Positions 9,461 to 18,609 are shown, counted from the stretch's first letter. The stretch: 64,000 nt of DNA from Mycobacterium spongiae (GCF_018278905.1 NZ_CP046600.1:124001-188000), one strand, 5' to 3'. Made by a program: numbers and translations. The notes: generated by a model from the sequence alone, not told the origin.

Positions 9461-9546
9461 TACACCGGCGTACAGCCTTCCAAGGCGATCTACGACCACA
9501 GCCGAGCGGCACCCATGTAGAACGATTACGTAGTACATTGTCTGGT

Positions 9547-9819
9547 GTGAGTGATGTGTCGATCCGAACTCTCAACCAGGAGACGTCAAAGGTGTTGGCC
9601 CGCGTCAAGAACGGCGAGGAGATCACCGTTACCGAACGCGGCGAGCCAATCGCCCGAATAACGCCAGCCTTCCCAGGCCCCCTTGACGCGCTGATTAGCG
9701 CCGGCAGGGTGCAACCGGCGACCGTGCGCGGTCAGGCACCTCGGCCCACCGTCCCAATGCACGGCGGTCCCGATGCCGGAACGCTGCTGGAGCGAATGCG
9801 CGCCGAGGAAAGATATTAG
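9547..9819 (+). CDS. vapB: VapB antitoxin, Phd/YefM type
   Basis: 90 residues from a GTG at 9547. The N-terminal half (SIRTLNQETSKVLARVKNG, then EEITVTERGEPIARITP) is the Phd/YefM DNA-binding fold, and the C-terminal half, ending LLERMRAEERY, is the toxin-wrapping tail. It neutralises the VapC encoded five bases downstream and normally represses its own promoter. The pair closely resembles VapBC46 of M. tuberculosis as I remember that sequence. Confidence 0.92.
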   Translation: MSDVSIRTLNQETSKVLARVKNGEEITVTERGEPIARITPAFPGPLDALISAGRVQPATVRGQAPRPTVPMHGGPDAGTLLERMRAEERY

Positions 9820-9824
9820 CCCCA

Positions 9825-10232
9825 GTGATCTACCTGGAAACCTCTGCTCTGGTCAAGCTGATTCGGATCGAAGCCGAATCTGGCGAATTAGGCGACTGGC
9901 TCGATCAGCGCACCGAAATACGTTGGATAACATCTGCGTTGACCGAAATCGAGCTGCCAAGAGCCATACGGGCAGTTACCCCGGAAGGGTTGTCCGCAGT
10001 CCCCTCCGTGCTAGCCAGGCTGGACCGGTTCGAAATCGACCAGGTCATTCGCTCCACCGCCGCGGCCTACCCCGACCCCGCGCTGCGCTCACTCGATGCG
10101 ATCCACCTAGCCACCGCTCAAATCGCGGCGTCAACGGGGCCATTGACGGCGCTGGTTACCTACGACAATCGCCTCACGGATGCGGCCGATGCCCTCGGAA
10201 TAACCATCGTCGCACCCGGCAAAGCAACATAA
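9825..10232 (+). CDS. vapC: VapC toxin, PIN-domain ribonuclease
   Basis: 135 residues from a GTG at 9825. It is a PIN domain with the acidic metal-binding set: Glu5 in YLETSALVKL, Glu41/Glu43 in LTEIEL, Asp91 in LRSLDAIHLATA and Asp114 in VTYDNRL. PIN toxins cleave RNA, often tRNA, when freed from the antitoxin. The first acidic position is Glu where Asp is usual. The VapC46-like sequence is the closest I recall. It is translated from the same message as VapB. Confidence 0.94.
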   Translation: MIYLETSALVKLIRIEAESGELGDWLDQRTEIRWITSALTEIELPRAIRAVTPEGLSAVPSVLARLDRFEIDQVIRSTAAAYPDPALRSLDAIHLATAQIAASTGPLTALVTYDNRLTDAADALGITIVAPGKAT

Positions 10233-10637
10233 GACCATCTAGTGACGGTACGAGCAAGGGAGACAAGGCGAATCAGACGAATTGCGGCCCTAAGCGGGTT
10301 GTCGAGCAGGGCGGACAACCTACAAGGCGCGCAAGCGCATGGAGGTTGCGGACCCCAACGCATTGACCAGGATGGAAACGTCGCCATGTGCGAGGTCAGA
10401 GCCGCAGCGGGTGATATCGAACGTGAGAACTCACAGGTAGCTTCTCGCGAAACCGGGGCGAATCCCGCGCTAGCCGGCGGCGGCGTCGTGTTCCTAAGCT
10501 GTGAAGCGACGACGAGAGGGTTGCATGGGCACACGGCATCGCCAGAAAGAGATCTCGAGTGCTAGGTCGGCTCGCGCTGTCGCACCGGACCACTACCACG
10601 CGCGCCAGGCAGCGTCAGCGGCCGTGCGGATGGCGCC
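10233..10637. other. intergenic, nothing recognised
   Basis: About 400 bases after vapC. A GTG-started frame (10242-10565, plus) is Arg-rich with no family resemblance or ribosome binding site. No repeat or RNA gene seen. Confidence 0.4.
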
Positions 10638-12092
10638 ATGAGCACGGTCGTCGTCGTCGGCTCGGGCAATGCGGGGTTTAGCGCTGCGCACGCGGCCCGA
10701 GCGGCCGGGGCTGCGGTGATCCTGTTGGAAAAGGGGCCGCCCGAATGGATCGGTGGCAACAGCTATTTCACGGCCGGGGCGATGCGTTTTTGCCACGAGG
10801 GCCTCGCTGATCTGGTCTCGTTGATCGAGCCGGTTCACGCGCACCGCATCGAAGCCATCGATGTTCCGGCGTATTCCGCCAATGATTTCCGCGCAGACAT
10901 GAACCGCGTTACCGACAGCCGTACCGACCCAGAGTTGAGCCGGATTCTCATTTCCGAGTCCCGCGACGCGGTGGATTGGCTTCGCTCCTTGGACATGCGG
11001 TTCGAGTTGATGTTTCATCGCCAGGCCTATGAGGTGAACGGGCGCTTTCGGTTCTGGGGTGGCCTCGCAGTGGGTGTTCGCGGCGGTGGCAAATCCATGA
11101 TCGGCGACCACCTTGCCGCGGCTAGAGCTGCCGGAATCGACGTGCGCTGCAACGCTCATGTGCGTGGTCTGGTGCTCAACGCGGGAAATGCGGTCGCGGG
11201 TGTTCGCCTGGCGGACGGCGGCGAGGTGCGCGCGGATGCGGTAGTCCTCGCCTGCGGCGGTTTCCAGGCTGACCCGGCCTGGCGGGCAAGCTATCTGGGG
11301 CCGGGTTGGGACCTGGCGGCAGTTCGAGGCACACCACTCAATACCGGCGATGGCATCGCGATGGCGGTCGAGGCTGGCGCCCAGACTTACGGCCATTTCA
11401 GTGGCTGCCATGCGGTGGCATGGGACGCACATGCCGCCGCTACCGGCGACCGAGAGCTTACGAACCAGTTGACTCGCGGCGGATATCCGTTCGGCATCGT
11501 CGTAAACACTCTGGGGCGGCGATTCATCGATGAGGGCGCCGATTTCCGCAACTACACGTACGCCAAATATGGTGCCGAGATCCTCCACCAACCTGGCGGC
11601 CGGGCCGTGCAGATCTTCGACGCGAAGGTGTCGGGTCTGCTGCGAAGCGAGGAATACGACTCACCCGGTGTCACCAGGGTGCGTGCCGATGATCTGGTGT
11701 CGCTCGCTGAGCAGCTCGGTATTGCACCCGGCGCCTTGTCGGAAACAGTCGCCAACTACAACGCCAGCATTAACGATCGTGTCTTCGACCCGACCGTCAA
11801 GGACGGCGTGGCGACCGTGGGAATCGATCCGCCAAAGTCCAACTGGGCGCAGACAATAGACACGCCGCCCTTCACCGCCTATCCGGTGACGTGCGGAATC
11901 ACTTTCACCTTTGGCGGTATCCGGGTCAACTCGGACGGTGCGGTGCTCGACACGTCGGGCAACCCCGTCACCGGGTTGTTCGCCGCTGGCGAGCTTGTTG
12001 GCGGCCTCTTCTACTTCAACTACCCCGGAGGATCAGGCCTCACCGCTGGCACCGTGTTTGGTCGCCGCGCCGGCCGCAGCGCAGCCTCCTAA
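10638..12092 (+). CDS. FAD-dependent dehydrogenase, TcuA (tricarballylate dehydrogenase)/fumarate-reductase flavoprotein type
   Basis: 484 residues. The Rossmann FAD motif VVVVGSGNAGFSAAHAA is at the N-terminus, then EKGPPEWIGGNSYFTAGAMR typical of TcuA-like members, CGGFQADP, and a C-terminal FAD-binding segment (GLFAAGELVGGLFYFNYPGG, SGLTAGTVFGRRAG). The family oxidises or reduces C-C bonds of di- and tricarboxylates, or of steroids in the ketosteroid dehydrogenase branch. No TcuB-like electron-transfer partner or TcuC transporter is next to it, so the substrate is open. Confidence 0.88.
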   Translation: MSTVVVVGSGNAGFSAAHAARAAGAAVILLEKGPPEWIGGNSYFTAGAMRFCHEGLADLVSLIEPVHAHRIEAIDVPAYSANDFRADMNRVTDSRTDPELSRILISESRDAVDWLRSLDMRFELMFHRQAYEVNGRFRFWGGLAVGVRGGGKSMIGDHLAAARAAGIDVRCNAHVRGLVLNAGNAVAGVRLADGGEVRADAVVLACGGFQADPAWRASYLGPGWDLAAVRGTPLNTGDGIAMAVEAGAQTYGHFSGCHAVAWDAHAAATGDRELTNQLTRGGYPFGIVVNTLGRRFIDEGADFRNYTYAKYGAEILHQPGGRAVQIFDAKVSGLLRSEEYDSPGVTRVRADDLVSLAEQLGIAPGALSETVANYNASINDRVFDPTVKDGVATVGIDPPKSNWAQTIDTPPFTAYPVTCGITFTFGGIRVNSDGAVLDTSGNPVTGLFAAGELVGGLFYFNYPGGSGLTAGTVFGRRAGRSAAS

Positions 12093-12309
12093 TCCGGAGC
12101 TCGCCTTGGCGCTAAGCCGTGCACCGCGGACGACGCACTGCTGTCGATGAACTCGGACAGGGTCGGTCAACACCGGCGCTCGACGTACAGATGCCGACTC
12201 CGGCCCAGTTGAGAAGCCCTGGTTGGCGACGTAGATCATCGTCGGGCTTGGCCGCCATCCCATTGGCGCCATCGCCCATGGAGACGACCCTGAGCCATAC
12301 ACTTGCTGC

Positions 12310-13026
12310 GTGAACATCAGCAAGCTCGTTATCGGGGTAGCGATAGCCCCTGTCCGGGCCGGCGTCGCGGTGGCCGACGCCGGACTCACCGCTGCGGCCA
12401 TGGCGCTCGGTGCTGTGAAGCAATCCTTGGGCGAGGAAGGCCCGAAGACTGTAGACCCGATTACCGACTTATTTCCGCTGCGCGGCGCACTGGTGGGCGC
12501 CAACCGAGTTGCCGAACTAACCGAGAACGACAGGGCAATGGGGCGCGCCCTGGTCCGCGGCGGACCAGCGGACAAGCTGATGCGTGCGGGTGGGGTTGTC
12601 GACCTGTTGACCGCGCCCGGCGGTTTGCTCGATCGGGTATCCACTGGAGGTAGCTCCTCGCTGGAGCGCATCCTGGAGCCCGGCGGGCTCGCAGATCGAC
12701 TGCTCGCTGAGGACGGGCCGGTAGAGCGCATGTTCGCCGAGGACGGCGTCATCGAGCGGATGTTCGCCGAGGACGGCGTCATGGACAGGCTGCTGGCCAA
12801 GAATGGACCGCTCGAACAACTCACCGAAACCGCGGAAATCCTGAGTAGACTGCAGCCCGCCGTCGAGACGTTGACGCCCACTGCCGAGACCCTTGATTCT
12901 GCTGTCGATACCCTCAACAGGATGGTCAACTCGCTGAGTGTCATCACCGACCGCATTCCGCGGCGGTCGACGCGGCCGAGTGTGCGGGCGAAGCGCAAAA
13001 TGGACCAGGATGCCATCGATGAGTGA
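12310..13026 (+). CDS. conserved hypothetical protein with degenerate decamer repeats
   Basis: 238 residues from a GTG at 12310. Residues ~75-155 are built of about nine degenerate ten-residue units, clearest as DRLLAEDGPVERMFAEDG followed by VIERMFAEDG and VMDRLLAKNG (consensus G-x-x-x-R-hydrophobic-hydrophobic-A-E-D). The tail is predicted helical (AVETLTPTAETLDSAVDTLN) and ends in a basic RRSTRPSVRAKRK segment. The N-terminus is mildly hydrophobic. I do not recognise a family with known function; the repeat pattern suggests an amphipathic helical scaffold. Confidence 0.75.
   Translation: MNISKLVIGVAIAPVRAGVAVADAGLTAAAMALGAVKQSLGEEGPKTVDPITDLFPLRGALVGANRVAELTENDRAMGRALVRGGPADKLMRAGGVVDLLTAPGGLLDRVSTGGSSSLERILEPGGLADRLLAEDGPVERMFAEDGVIERMFAEDGVMDRLLAKNGPLEQLTETAEILSRLQPAVETLTPTAETLDSAVDTLNRMVNSLSVITDRIPRRSTRPSVRAKRKMDQDAIDE
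12724..12783 (+). repeat. 30-bp tandem repeat inside the decamer-repeat gene
   Basis: Two adjacent 30-base units (12724-12753 and 12754-12783) differ at two positions (gagcgCatg/gagcgGatg and the last base). Each encodes ERMFAEDGV(I/M)-type decamers, pointing to recent duplication of one unit. Confidence 0.85.
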
Positions 13027-13409
13027 GCTGAAAAGACTTTGCGGATAACCGTTTTCGAGCTCCCCAGCAAGGGCCTGATCCGGGCAAGCGGACGCTCGAC
13101 AATCGAAATCCAAAATCGTTTATACACAACGCTCTATCGGGCGTCATGCTGGCGCGGCATGAGCTGGGCGGGCCAAGCACGCCAACGGGTTGCAACCGCC
13201 AACAGCATCCACAACTGTGATCGGGTCAGTGCTGACAACCTCGCTTGCGGAAGATGATCGATTAGCCAGACCCCGAGGTGGGCAATGCCGAAGCCGCCTC
13301 TGTACTAATGGCGGAAGGTTGGACACTATGGTCACATCCGATCCTGCGCATCGGCGGAAGCCGTGCCCGGTTCGACCGACGCAGCACGGGCATGTAAGAG
13401 GGCTCCGAC
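13027..13409. other. intergenic, nothing recognised
   Basis: About 380 bases between the decamer-repeat gene and the Pro-rich exported protein. Open frames here lack ribosome binding sites. A short CCGCC...GGCGG inverted repeat occurs near 13291-13312. Confidence 0.4.
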
Positions 13410-13838
13410 GTGAATGCCAAGCAACTCCTGGCCGGACTCGCCTTCGCCGGTGCGCTGAGCATGGCCGCCCTCGATGTTGGTGCCGGCGTGGCACACACGG
13501 ACCCCCCACAGACACCCACACCCCAACCGGGGGAACAGCGACCACCACCGCCGCTACCGGCACAATGGCCGCCGTGTGGAATGGGGGGTCAATGCTCTCC
13601 GCGATGCTATCCACCGTGGCTACCGCCACCCGCGCCGGGAGAACCACCGCGACCGCCATTCCCGGAACCGTGGCCACCGGTTGGCATGGGCGGTACCATC
13701 CTTCCGCCGTGCCCGGCCCCCGCGCCACCGCCATCGGGGGAACCGTATCCATCGCCACCGGCACCACCGCCAGAATGGCCGCCGTGTGGAATGGGGGGTA
13801 TGTGCTGGCCGGGCGGGTTACCGCCAGGTTGGTACTGA
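13410..13838 (+). CDS. exported Pro/Gly-rich protein
   Basis: 142 residues from a GTG at 13410. The N-terminus is a signal peptide (basic NAK start, hydrophobic LLAGLAFAGALSMAALDVGA, likely cleaved near residue 28). The mature part is over one third proline and has three WPP(C/V)GMGG motifs (about residues 53, 88 and 123), two of them with cysteine (WPPCGMGG). Small exported Pro-rich proteins of this kind are common in mycobacteria and mostly uncharacterised. No function can be assigned. Confidence 0.75.
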   Translation: MNAKQLLAGLAFAGALSMAALDVGAGVAHTDPPQTPTPQPGEQRPPPPLPAQWPPCGMGGQCSPRCYPPWLPPPAPGEPPRPPFPEPWPPVGMGGTILPPCPAPAPPPSGEPYPSPPAPPPEWPPCGMGGMCWPGGLPPGWY

Positions 13839-13928
13839 TTGGCTTGCGTCAGTGAGCCTTGGCGTCGAGGTGCTAGCGCCACACGAAACCTGTTGTGGCA
13901 CCGACGGAAAAGACGGCGGTCCCGTTGA

Positions 13929-14192
13929 TCACGACCGGTGGCCCCGGTTGATTTCGCGCTGAATCTGCTCCTCGGTTATCGGTTTCATCCCAAGGAACAC
14001 ACCGAGACCATGAAAGACCAGGCCGATTCCCCAACCGAGCGCGGGCCACACCGGCCAGAAGTATCCGCCCGAGCTGAAATACCAGACCACGACCAGCACG
14101 ACGATGCCGACGATATAGGCGCCCAGGTGCCACCAGAAACTGCGTTTCGCGTGAATTCGACCTAACGCTTGGCGCCGCTGCTCATCGGTCAT
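13929..14192 (-). CDS. 2TM-domain membrane protein
   Basis: 87 residues. MTDEQRRQALGRIHAKRSFW is followed by two membrane segments (WHLGAYIVGIVVLVVVWYF and YFWPVWPALGWGIGLVFHGL) and a polar tail, the arrangement of the 2TM domain family. The ATG at 14192 has GAGGCGAG in front; an in-frame TTG at 14258 would overlap the methyltransferase stop. It lies directly downstream of the methyltransferase, so they are probably co-transcribed. The function of the domain is unknown. Confidence 0.8.
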   Translation of the reverse strand: MTDEQRRQALGRIHAKRSFWWHLGAYIVGIVVLVVVWYFSSGGYFWPVWPALGWGIGLVFHGLGVFLGMKPITEEQIQREINRGHRS

Positions 14193-14244
14193 CTCGCCTC
14201 GCTCCGCACGCTGTACAGCTACATCGACCGGTTCGTGACCTTGC

Positions 14245-14937
14245 TCAACGCTCGGCAATCCCCCACGCGGCCGTGTTCACCGGCCAGAACAGCGAGCGGC
14301 GGAACTTGCGCGGCTCCCACCGCACGGAGGAGAAGCCGGCCCGCTCGATGATGTCCCGGGTATGCCGGTGTGGGTCGCATCCCTCGAACAGCCATCCCCA
14401 CGGACGCCGAATGGCCTGCTGAACTCCCGCTCGGACGGATCGTTGTGGTGCGGCGACATGCTCGACAAACCGGAACCGCCCGCCGGGGCGCAACACGCGT
14501 CGCGCTTCGGCGACCACCCGGTCCGGGTCGGCGACCGTGCAGAGGACCAGCGAGGAGATCACTTCGTCGACCGATGCGTCGGGTAGCGGTATCTCCTCGG
14601 CTCCGGTCGACAGGATCGTGAGTTGCACGCCGGCCGCCTGGCAGCGGCGGCGCAGCCGCTCGTGCATCTGCGTGCTCGGTTCCACGGCGTAGAGGTGCGT
14701 GCCGGCCGGCAGGTAGCCGAGATTCGCACCGGTCCCAGCTCCGAGTTCGACCACGGCACCGCCGGTGATTCCGTCGAAGGCGCAGCCCTTGTGCGCTCGC
14801 GCCGCGTAGTTGATGTAGCCCGCGAACGCGGTGAAGAACCACGCGTTGAACCGGCTGACGCCGCCGTGGTCGAAGCTCAACTCTTCACGCACCGGGCCGA
14901 CGTGGAGGTCAGCCGGACGCGGATCAGGACGATTCAT
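14245..14937 (-). CDS. class I SAM-dependent methyltransferase
   Basis: 230 residues. SAM motif I is GAVVELGAGTGANLGYLP, followed by LYAVEPSTQM, the post-motif PLPDASVDEVISSLVLCTV and VLRPGGRFRFVEHV. The C-terminal part (GWLFEGCDPHRHTRDIIERA) resembles the METTL7/UbiE-like group that methylates small molecules. The ATG at 14937 follows GGAGGTCAGCC. It is upstream of the 2TM protein gene. The acceptor is unknown. Confidence 0.9.
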   Translation of the reverse strand: MNRPDPRPADLHVGPVREELSFDHGGVSRFNAWFFTAFAGYINYAARAHKGCAFDGITGGAVVELGAGTGANLGYLPAGTHLYAVEPSTQMHERLRRRCQAAGVQLTILSTGAEEIPLPDASVDEVISSLVLCTVADPDRVVAEARRVLRPGGRFRFVEHVAAPQRSVRAGVQQAIRRPWGWLFEGCDPHRHTRDIIERAGFSSVRWEPRKFRRSLFWPVNTAAWGIAER

Positions 14938-15399
14938 GGCTGACCTCCGCGACCATGTCTTGAGCGATAGTTATTGTACCGCGGTTCTGATGGCCAAATC
15001 TCCATCTGACTGCCAAACTTTTGTCGATTTGGCCACCGACGGGGATTCTTCGCGATGCGGGGGCGCCAACCCCACTGGGAAACCGCACCGGGGGCAGCAG
15101 GCCATCGGCGAAGCAGCTGCCTCGATGACAGCGGAGGGTAGCGGTGCGACAGAAAGTGCAACCGACACGTGGTTCCTCTGTCTCACAACCAATTTCATAG
15201 TCTCATCGACCGCATGACATCTGCAGCGAGACCCGCCAACCCTCGGGTCGTTCCGGTGAGCCACGTTGTGTTGCAATAGGAATGCAAGTCTCGCGCGTGA
15301 TAGTGGCGTGATGGCTGATCCACCAGGGTCGTGAGGCACGCAGGTCGCTGTGGCCCGCGGGAAGGCCCGAGCGATACTGCAACAAAGGAGGCCAATGCC
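14938..15399. other. divergent intergenic region with nested inverted repeats
   Basis: About 460 bases between the methyltransferase and the NAD-binding protein genes. It contains GGCCAAAT (14992-14999) inversely repeated as ATTTGGCC (15027-15034), and a third GCCAAA copy at 15012-15017 pairing with the same right arm. These could be operator half-sites. No gene is convincing. Confidence 0.45.
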
Positions 15400-16050
15400 G
15401 TGAAGGTGACAATACTGGGTGCGACAGGACAGTTGGGCCGGGAATGCCTCAAGCAATGTTTGGAAGCTGACCATGAGGTGACGGTGCTGGTGCGGACTCC
15501 CGGCAAGCTACCGGATGCTCTCCGCGACATGGTCACGGTGGTGCAGGGGGATGCGCTATCGCCGGCGGATGTCGTGCGTGCATTGCCTGTCGGAACGCAG
15601 GCGGTCTTGTTTGCCATCGGGGTGGACGAAAAGACCTCACCGGCGGATCTGTGTACCGATGCGACTCGGAATGTGTTGGCGGCGATGCGGGAAAATCTTC
15701 AAGGCCAAGAACCTCGGTTGGTCTGGTGCGGGGGCGGTAGCACCATCGTCAAGGACGATGCCGTCACCTGGGGTTCGAGGTTCGTGCGCTGGTATGGGGA
15801 ACACTTCCTGAAACATCGGCACACCGACAAAGAGCATCAGTTGGCGCTGCTGGAGAAGAGTAGGGATATTCGCTGGACCGGCATTCGTCCGTTGCAAATG
15901 AAGCCCGGCGCAAGGACGGGAAAGTACCGGTTGGGCTTCCACCCATTCAGCGCTATGTCGAAAATCAGCTTTGCCGACTGCGCGCACGCGATGGTCGGGA
16001 TGATGGACGACGACACCTGGCTCGGAAAGGCGCCCATTGTTCAATACTGA
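15400..16050 (+). CDS. NAD(P)-binding protein (atypical SDR / NmrA-like)
   Basis: 216 residues. VKVTILGATGQLGRECLKQC is a Rossmann dinucleotide motif (GATGQLG), followed by EVTVLVRTPGKLP and VQGDALSPADVVRAL, as in NAD(P)H-binding NmrA/BVR-like proteins. The start is the GTG at 15400, eight bases after a perfect AAAGGAGG. The C-terminal WTGIRPLQMKPG and ISFADCAHAMVGMM fit the substrate part of atypical SDRs. The substrate is unknown. Confidence 0.88.
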   Translation: MKVTILGATGQLGRECLKQCLEADHEVTVLVRTPGKLPDALRDMVTVVQGDALSPADVVRALPVGTQAVLFAIGVDEKTSPADLCTDATRNVLAAMRENLQGQEPRLVWCGGGSTIVKDDAVTWGSRFVRWYGEHFLKHRHTDKEHQLALLEKSRDIRWTGIRPLQMKPGARTGKYRLGFHPFSAMSKISFADCAHAMVGMMDDDTWLGKAPIVQY

Positions 16051-16208
16051 AATCACCCGGTGCCAGCGCCACTCGCCGCCACTCGCCGAAATGGCGCACA
16101 ATGGCTATATGTGTTCACCGATAGCGCCAGCATTGCGCGTCCATCTGCGAAGGGCTTGTGGCCCGTCGGGCTTCGTGGCCGCACTCTGCTGCCCGTAACA
16201 GTTGTGTG

Positions 16209-17405
16209 GTGACAGCGGGACAGGTAGGGCGGATCGGGATTCGCGCTGGCCAGATTTTCGACGGGTACCGGTTTCACGACGGACCGGTGATCGTTGTGGT
16301 CGAGGGTGGTCAGATCAGCGCAGTCGATTTCGCCGTCACCGACGGCCCGCCCGAGGCGGCGCTGATTGACCTCGGTGAACTGACTTTGCTGCCGGGCCTC
16401 GTCGACGCGCATACGCATCTGTGCTGGGACCCAGACGGTGATCCAGAAGATCTGGCCGACGACCCACACGAGGCGTTGGTGGAGCGGGCGCGGCAGCATG
16501 CAACGGCGGCGTTGCACTCCGGAGTCACCACGATTCGCGATCTGGGTGACCGCGACTTCGCGACGTTGTCGCTGCGGGAGGACTATCGCCAAGGAACCCA
16601 GCTAGGACCAGAACTGGTCGTTTCCGGGCCGCCATTGACCCGTACCGGGGGGCACTGTTGGTATCTCGGCGGTGCGGCGGATAGCACGGACGACCTCGTC
16701 GACGCCGTCGAGCAGCGGGCCGCTCGGGGAGTGGATTGGATCAAGGTCATGGCCACCGGAGGATTCGTCACCGAAGGAAGTGACCCGCTGCAACCCCAGT
16801 ACGACCATGATCAGCTGACTGCGGTAGTTGAGGCTGCCCACCGGATGGGTTTACCGGTGACTGCACACGCTCACGCTGCCGCGGGGATCGCGGCGGCGGT
16901 CGCCGCGGGTGTTGACGGGATCGAACACTGCACGTTCATCACCGAAGATGGTGTCTCCGCCAGCCCGGACATCGTCGAGAGGATCGTTGCCCAAGGTGTG
17001 TGGTGCGGTATCACGACTGGCCAGATGGACTCCGAGACGCCGGCCGACATTATTGCGGTTATGCAGGGTGTGTGGCGAGTTACCCGCCAGCTCATCGATA
17101 GCGGTGCTCGTGTCGCCTGGTCCTCCGATGCCGGCATCAGCCCCCGAAAGGCCCACAATGTACTCCCGGCGGATCTGGCATATTTGTCCCGGCACGGTTT
17201 CACCGTCACCGAATTACTCATCGGCGCAACCAGTGCCGCGGCTGCTAGCTGTGGACTCGGCCACCGCAAAGGCCGTATCACGCCCGGTTTCGACGCTGAC
17301 CTGCTTGCTGTCGGCGCCGGCGTGAACCACGATCTGACCAGGCTTTGCGACGTCAAAGCGCTATGGCGCAACGGAACCCAGGTACCAGTCGAAACCACCT
17401 GCTGA
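16209..17405 (+). CDS. metal-dependent amidohydrolase (imidazolonepropionase / Xaa-Pro dipeptidase-like)
   Basis: About 398 residues. Metal ligands are visible in order: DAHTHLCW, the bridging lysine in DWIKVMATGGF, TAHAHA, GIEHCTF and the aspartate of WSSDAGI. TLLPGLVDAHTH and GRITPGFDADLLAVG are the usual beta-sandwich boundaries. The family hydrolyses C-N bonds of cyclic amides or dipeptides in the cytoplasm. Two adjacent GTG codons (16206, 16209) are possible starts. It converges with the aminotransferase, stops 19 bases apart. Confidence 0.9.
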   Translation: MTAGQVGRIGIRAGQIFDGYRFHDGPVIVVVEGGQISAVDFAVTDGPPEAALIDLGELTLLPGLVDAHTHLCWDPDGDPEDLADDPHEALVERARQHATAALHSGVTTIRDLGDRDFATLSLREDYRQGTQLGPELVVSGPPLTRTGGHCWYLGGAADSTDDLVDAVEQRAARGVDWIKVMATGGFVTEGSDPLQPQYDHDQLTAVVEAAHRMGLPVTAHAHAAAGIAAAVAAGVDGIEHCTFITEDGVSASPDIVERIVAQGVWCGITTGQMDSETPADIIAVMQGVWRVTRQLIDSGARVAWSSDAGISPRKAHNVLPADLAYLSRHGFTVTELLIGATSAAAASCGLGHRKGRITPGFDADLLAVGAGVNHDLTRLCDVKALWRNGTQVPVETTC

Positions 17406-17424
17406 CAGGTCTGCTCGCCTCGAA

Positions 17425-18609
17425 TCAGCTCGAGACGCCATCGCGTAGGGCAGCGCCGATCGCCTCGATAGCCCGATCGAGGATGGGGCGGCTGGTAGCG
17501 AAGTTGAGCCGGGCAAATCCAGAACCTACCTCGGCACCGAACGGAATGCCCGGACTGAGCGCCACTTTCGCCTTCGAGAGGAGGAAGTCGGCGGGCTCAG
17601 CCGGCAGGTTGAGACCCCGAAAATCCAGCCACGCGAGGTAGGTGCCCTCCGGGGTGTTGACCTTCAGCCCCGGAACCGACTCCGTTAGCGCCCGCGCCAG
17701 GTGGTCGCGGTTGGCCCGCAGATAGGGAAGCAGCTCATCGAGCCAGGCAGCGCCATGGTCGTAGGCGGCAATGTTGGCACGAATACCCACGGTCGATGTG
17801 CCCATCCGGTGCAGCATGTTGATCCGATCCCACTCCTCGGCATCGTGGCGGTTGGACAGGATGACCTGAGCGCACATCAAGCCCGGCAAGTTCCAGCCCT
17901 TGGATGCCGATGCCAAAGTGACCACCGTTTCGGCCGCGGTCTCTGACACCGAGGCAGCGGCGACATGGCGCCGTTCGTAGACCATCGGACCCCAAATTTC
18001 GTCGGCGATGACCCGAGCGCCGTGGCGGGTCGCGATATCCACGATGGCGAGCAGCTCGTCCGCGGTGAATGCGGTGCCCAGTGGGTTGTTCGGATTGCAC
18101 AGAATCAGCGACCCGGCCCCGCGGACGAATGCCGCCTCGAGCGCGTCGAGGTCGAGAAGGTAGCGCCCGGAATCTTGCCGCACCGTCGGGACTTCCAGTC
18201 GTTGGCGGCCGGTGACCGCCAAGATGTCAAAAAACGGCATGTACGCCGGAACCGGCAACGCCACCGCGCTCTCCGGTCGGGTGAGGAACCTGATGGCGAC
18301 TTCCATTCCCTTGAGAACGTCCGGAACGACGCGGACCCAGTCGGGTTGGACCTGCCAGCCATACCGCCGCCCGCACCAGCCCGCGGTCGACTTGGGCAGT
18401 ATGTCCTCGCCGAACGGTGGGTAGCCGAACTCCTCATTCGCGACGCACGCGTGCACCGCGTCGAGCACTGCTGGAGCGGTGGGATAGTCCATCTCTGCCA
18501 CCCACAGCGGCACCACATCGGGCCCGAAGTAGTTCCACTTGATCGTGTTGCGACTCCGGAGCTGGTTCTCCGTCAACGCATCGAAGCTAGTGCTGCGCAT
18601 GTCAGCCAT
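17425..18609 (-). CDS. PLP-dependent C-S lyase / aminotransferase, MalY/PatB type
   Basis: 394 residues, fold type I. NPNNPLGTAF (172-) and ADEIWGPMVY (Asp203, Tyr211) are the cofactor-binding segments and Lys237 in SASKGWNLPG is the Schiff-base lysine. The WVAEMDYPTAPAVLDAV start and KWNYFGPDVVPLW are typical of MalY/PatB cystathionine beta-lyases, including the M. tuberculosis Rv2294 type. It would cleave cystathionine or cysteine conjugates to a thiol, pyruvate and ammonia. AAAGGCGACA precedes the ATG. Confidence 0.92.
   Translation of the reverse strand: MADMRSTSFDALTENQLRSRNTIKWNYFGPDVVPLWVAEMDYPTAPAVLDAVHACVANEEFGYPPFGEDILPKSTAGWCGRRYGWQVQPDWVRVVPDVLKGMEVAIRFLTRPESAVALPVPAYMPFFDILAVTGRQRLEVPTVRQDSGRYLLDLDALEAAFVRGAGSLILCNPNNPLGTAFTADELLAIVDIATRHGARVIADEIWGPMVYERRHVAAASVSETAAETVVTLASASKGWNLPGLMCAQVILSNRHDAEEWDRINMLHRMGTSTVGIRANIAAYDHGAAWLDELLPYLRANRDHLARALTESVPGLKVNTPEGTYLAWLDFRGLNLPAEPADFLLSKAKVALSPGIPFGAEVGSGFARLNFATSRPILDRAIEAIGAALRDGVSS

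Noticed and set aside
10242..10565. 107-codon GTG-started frame after vapC
   Set aside because: No family resemblance, no start signal.
12033..13127. Minus-strand frame (364 codons) opposite the decamer-repeat gene
   Set aside because: Ser/Arg/Pro-rich; its repeats are the reverse of the plus-strand repeats and it has no start signal.
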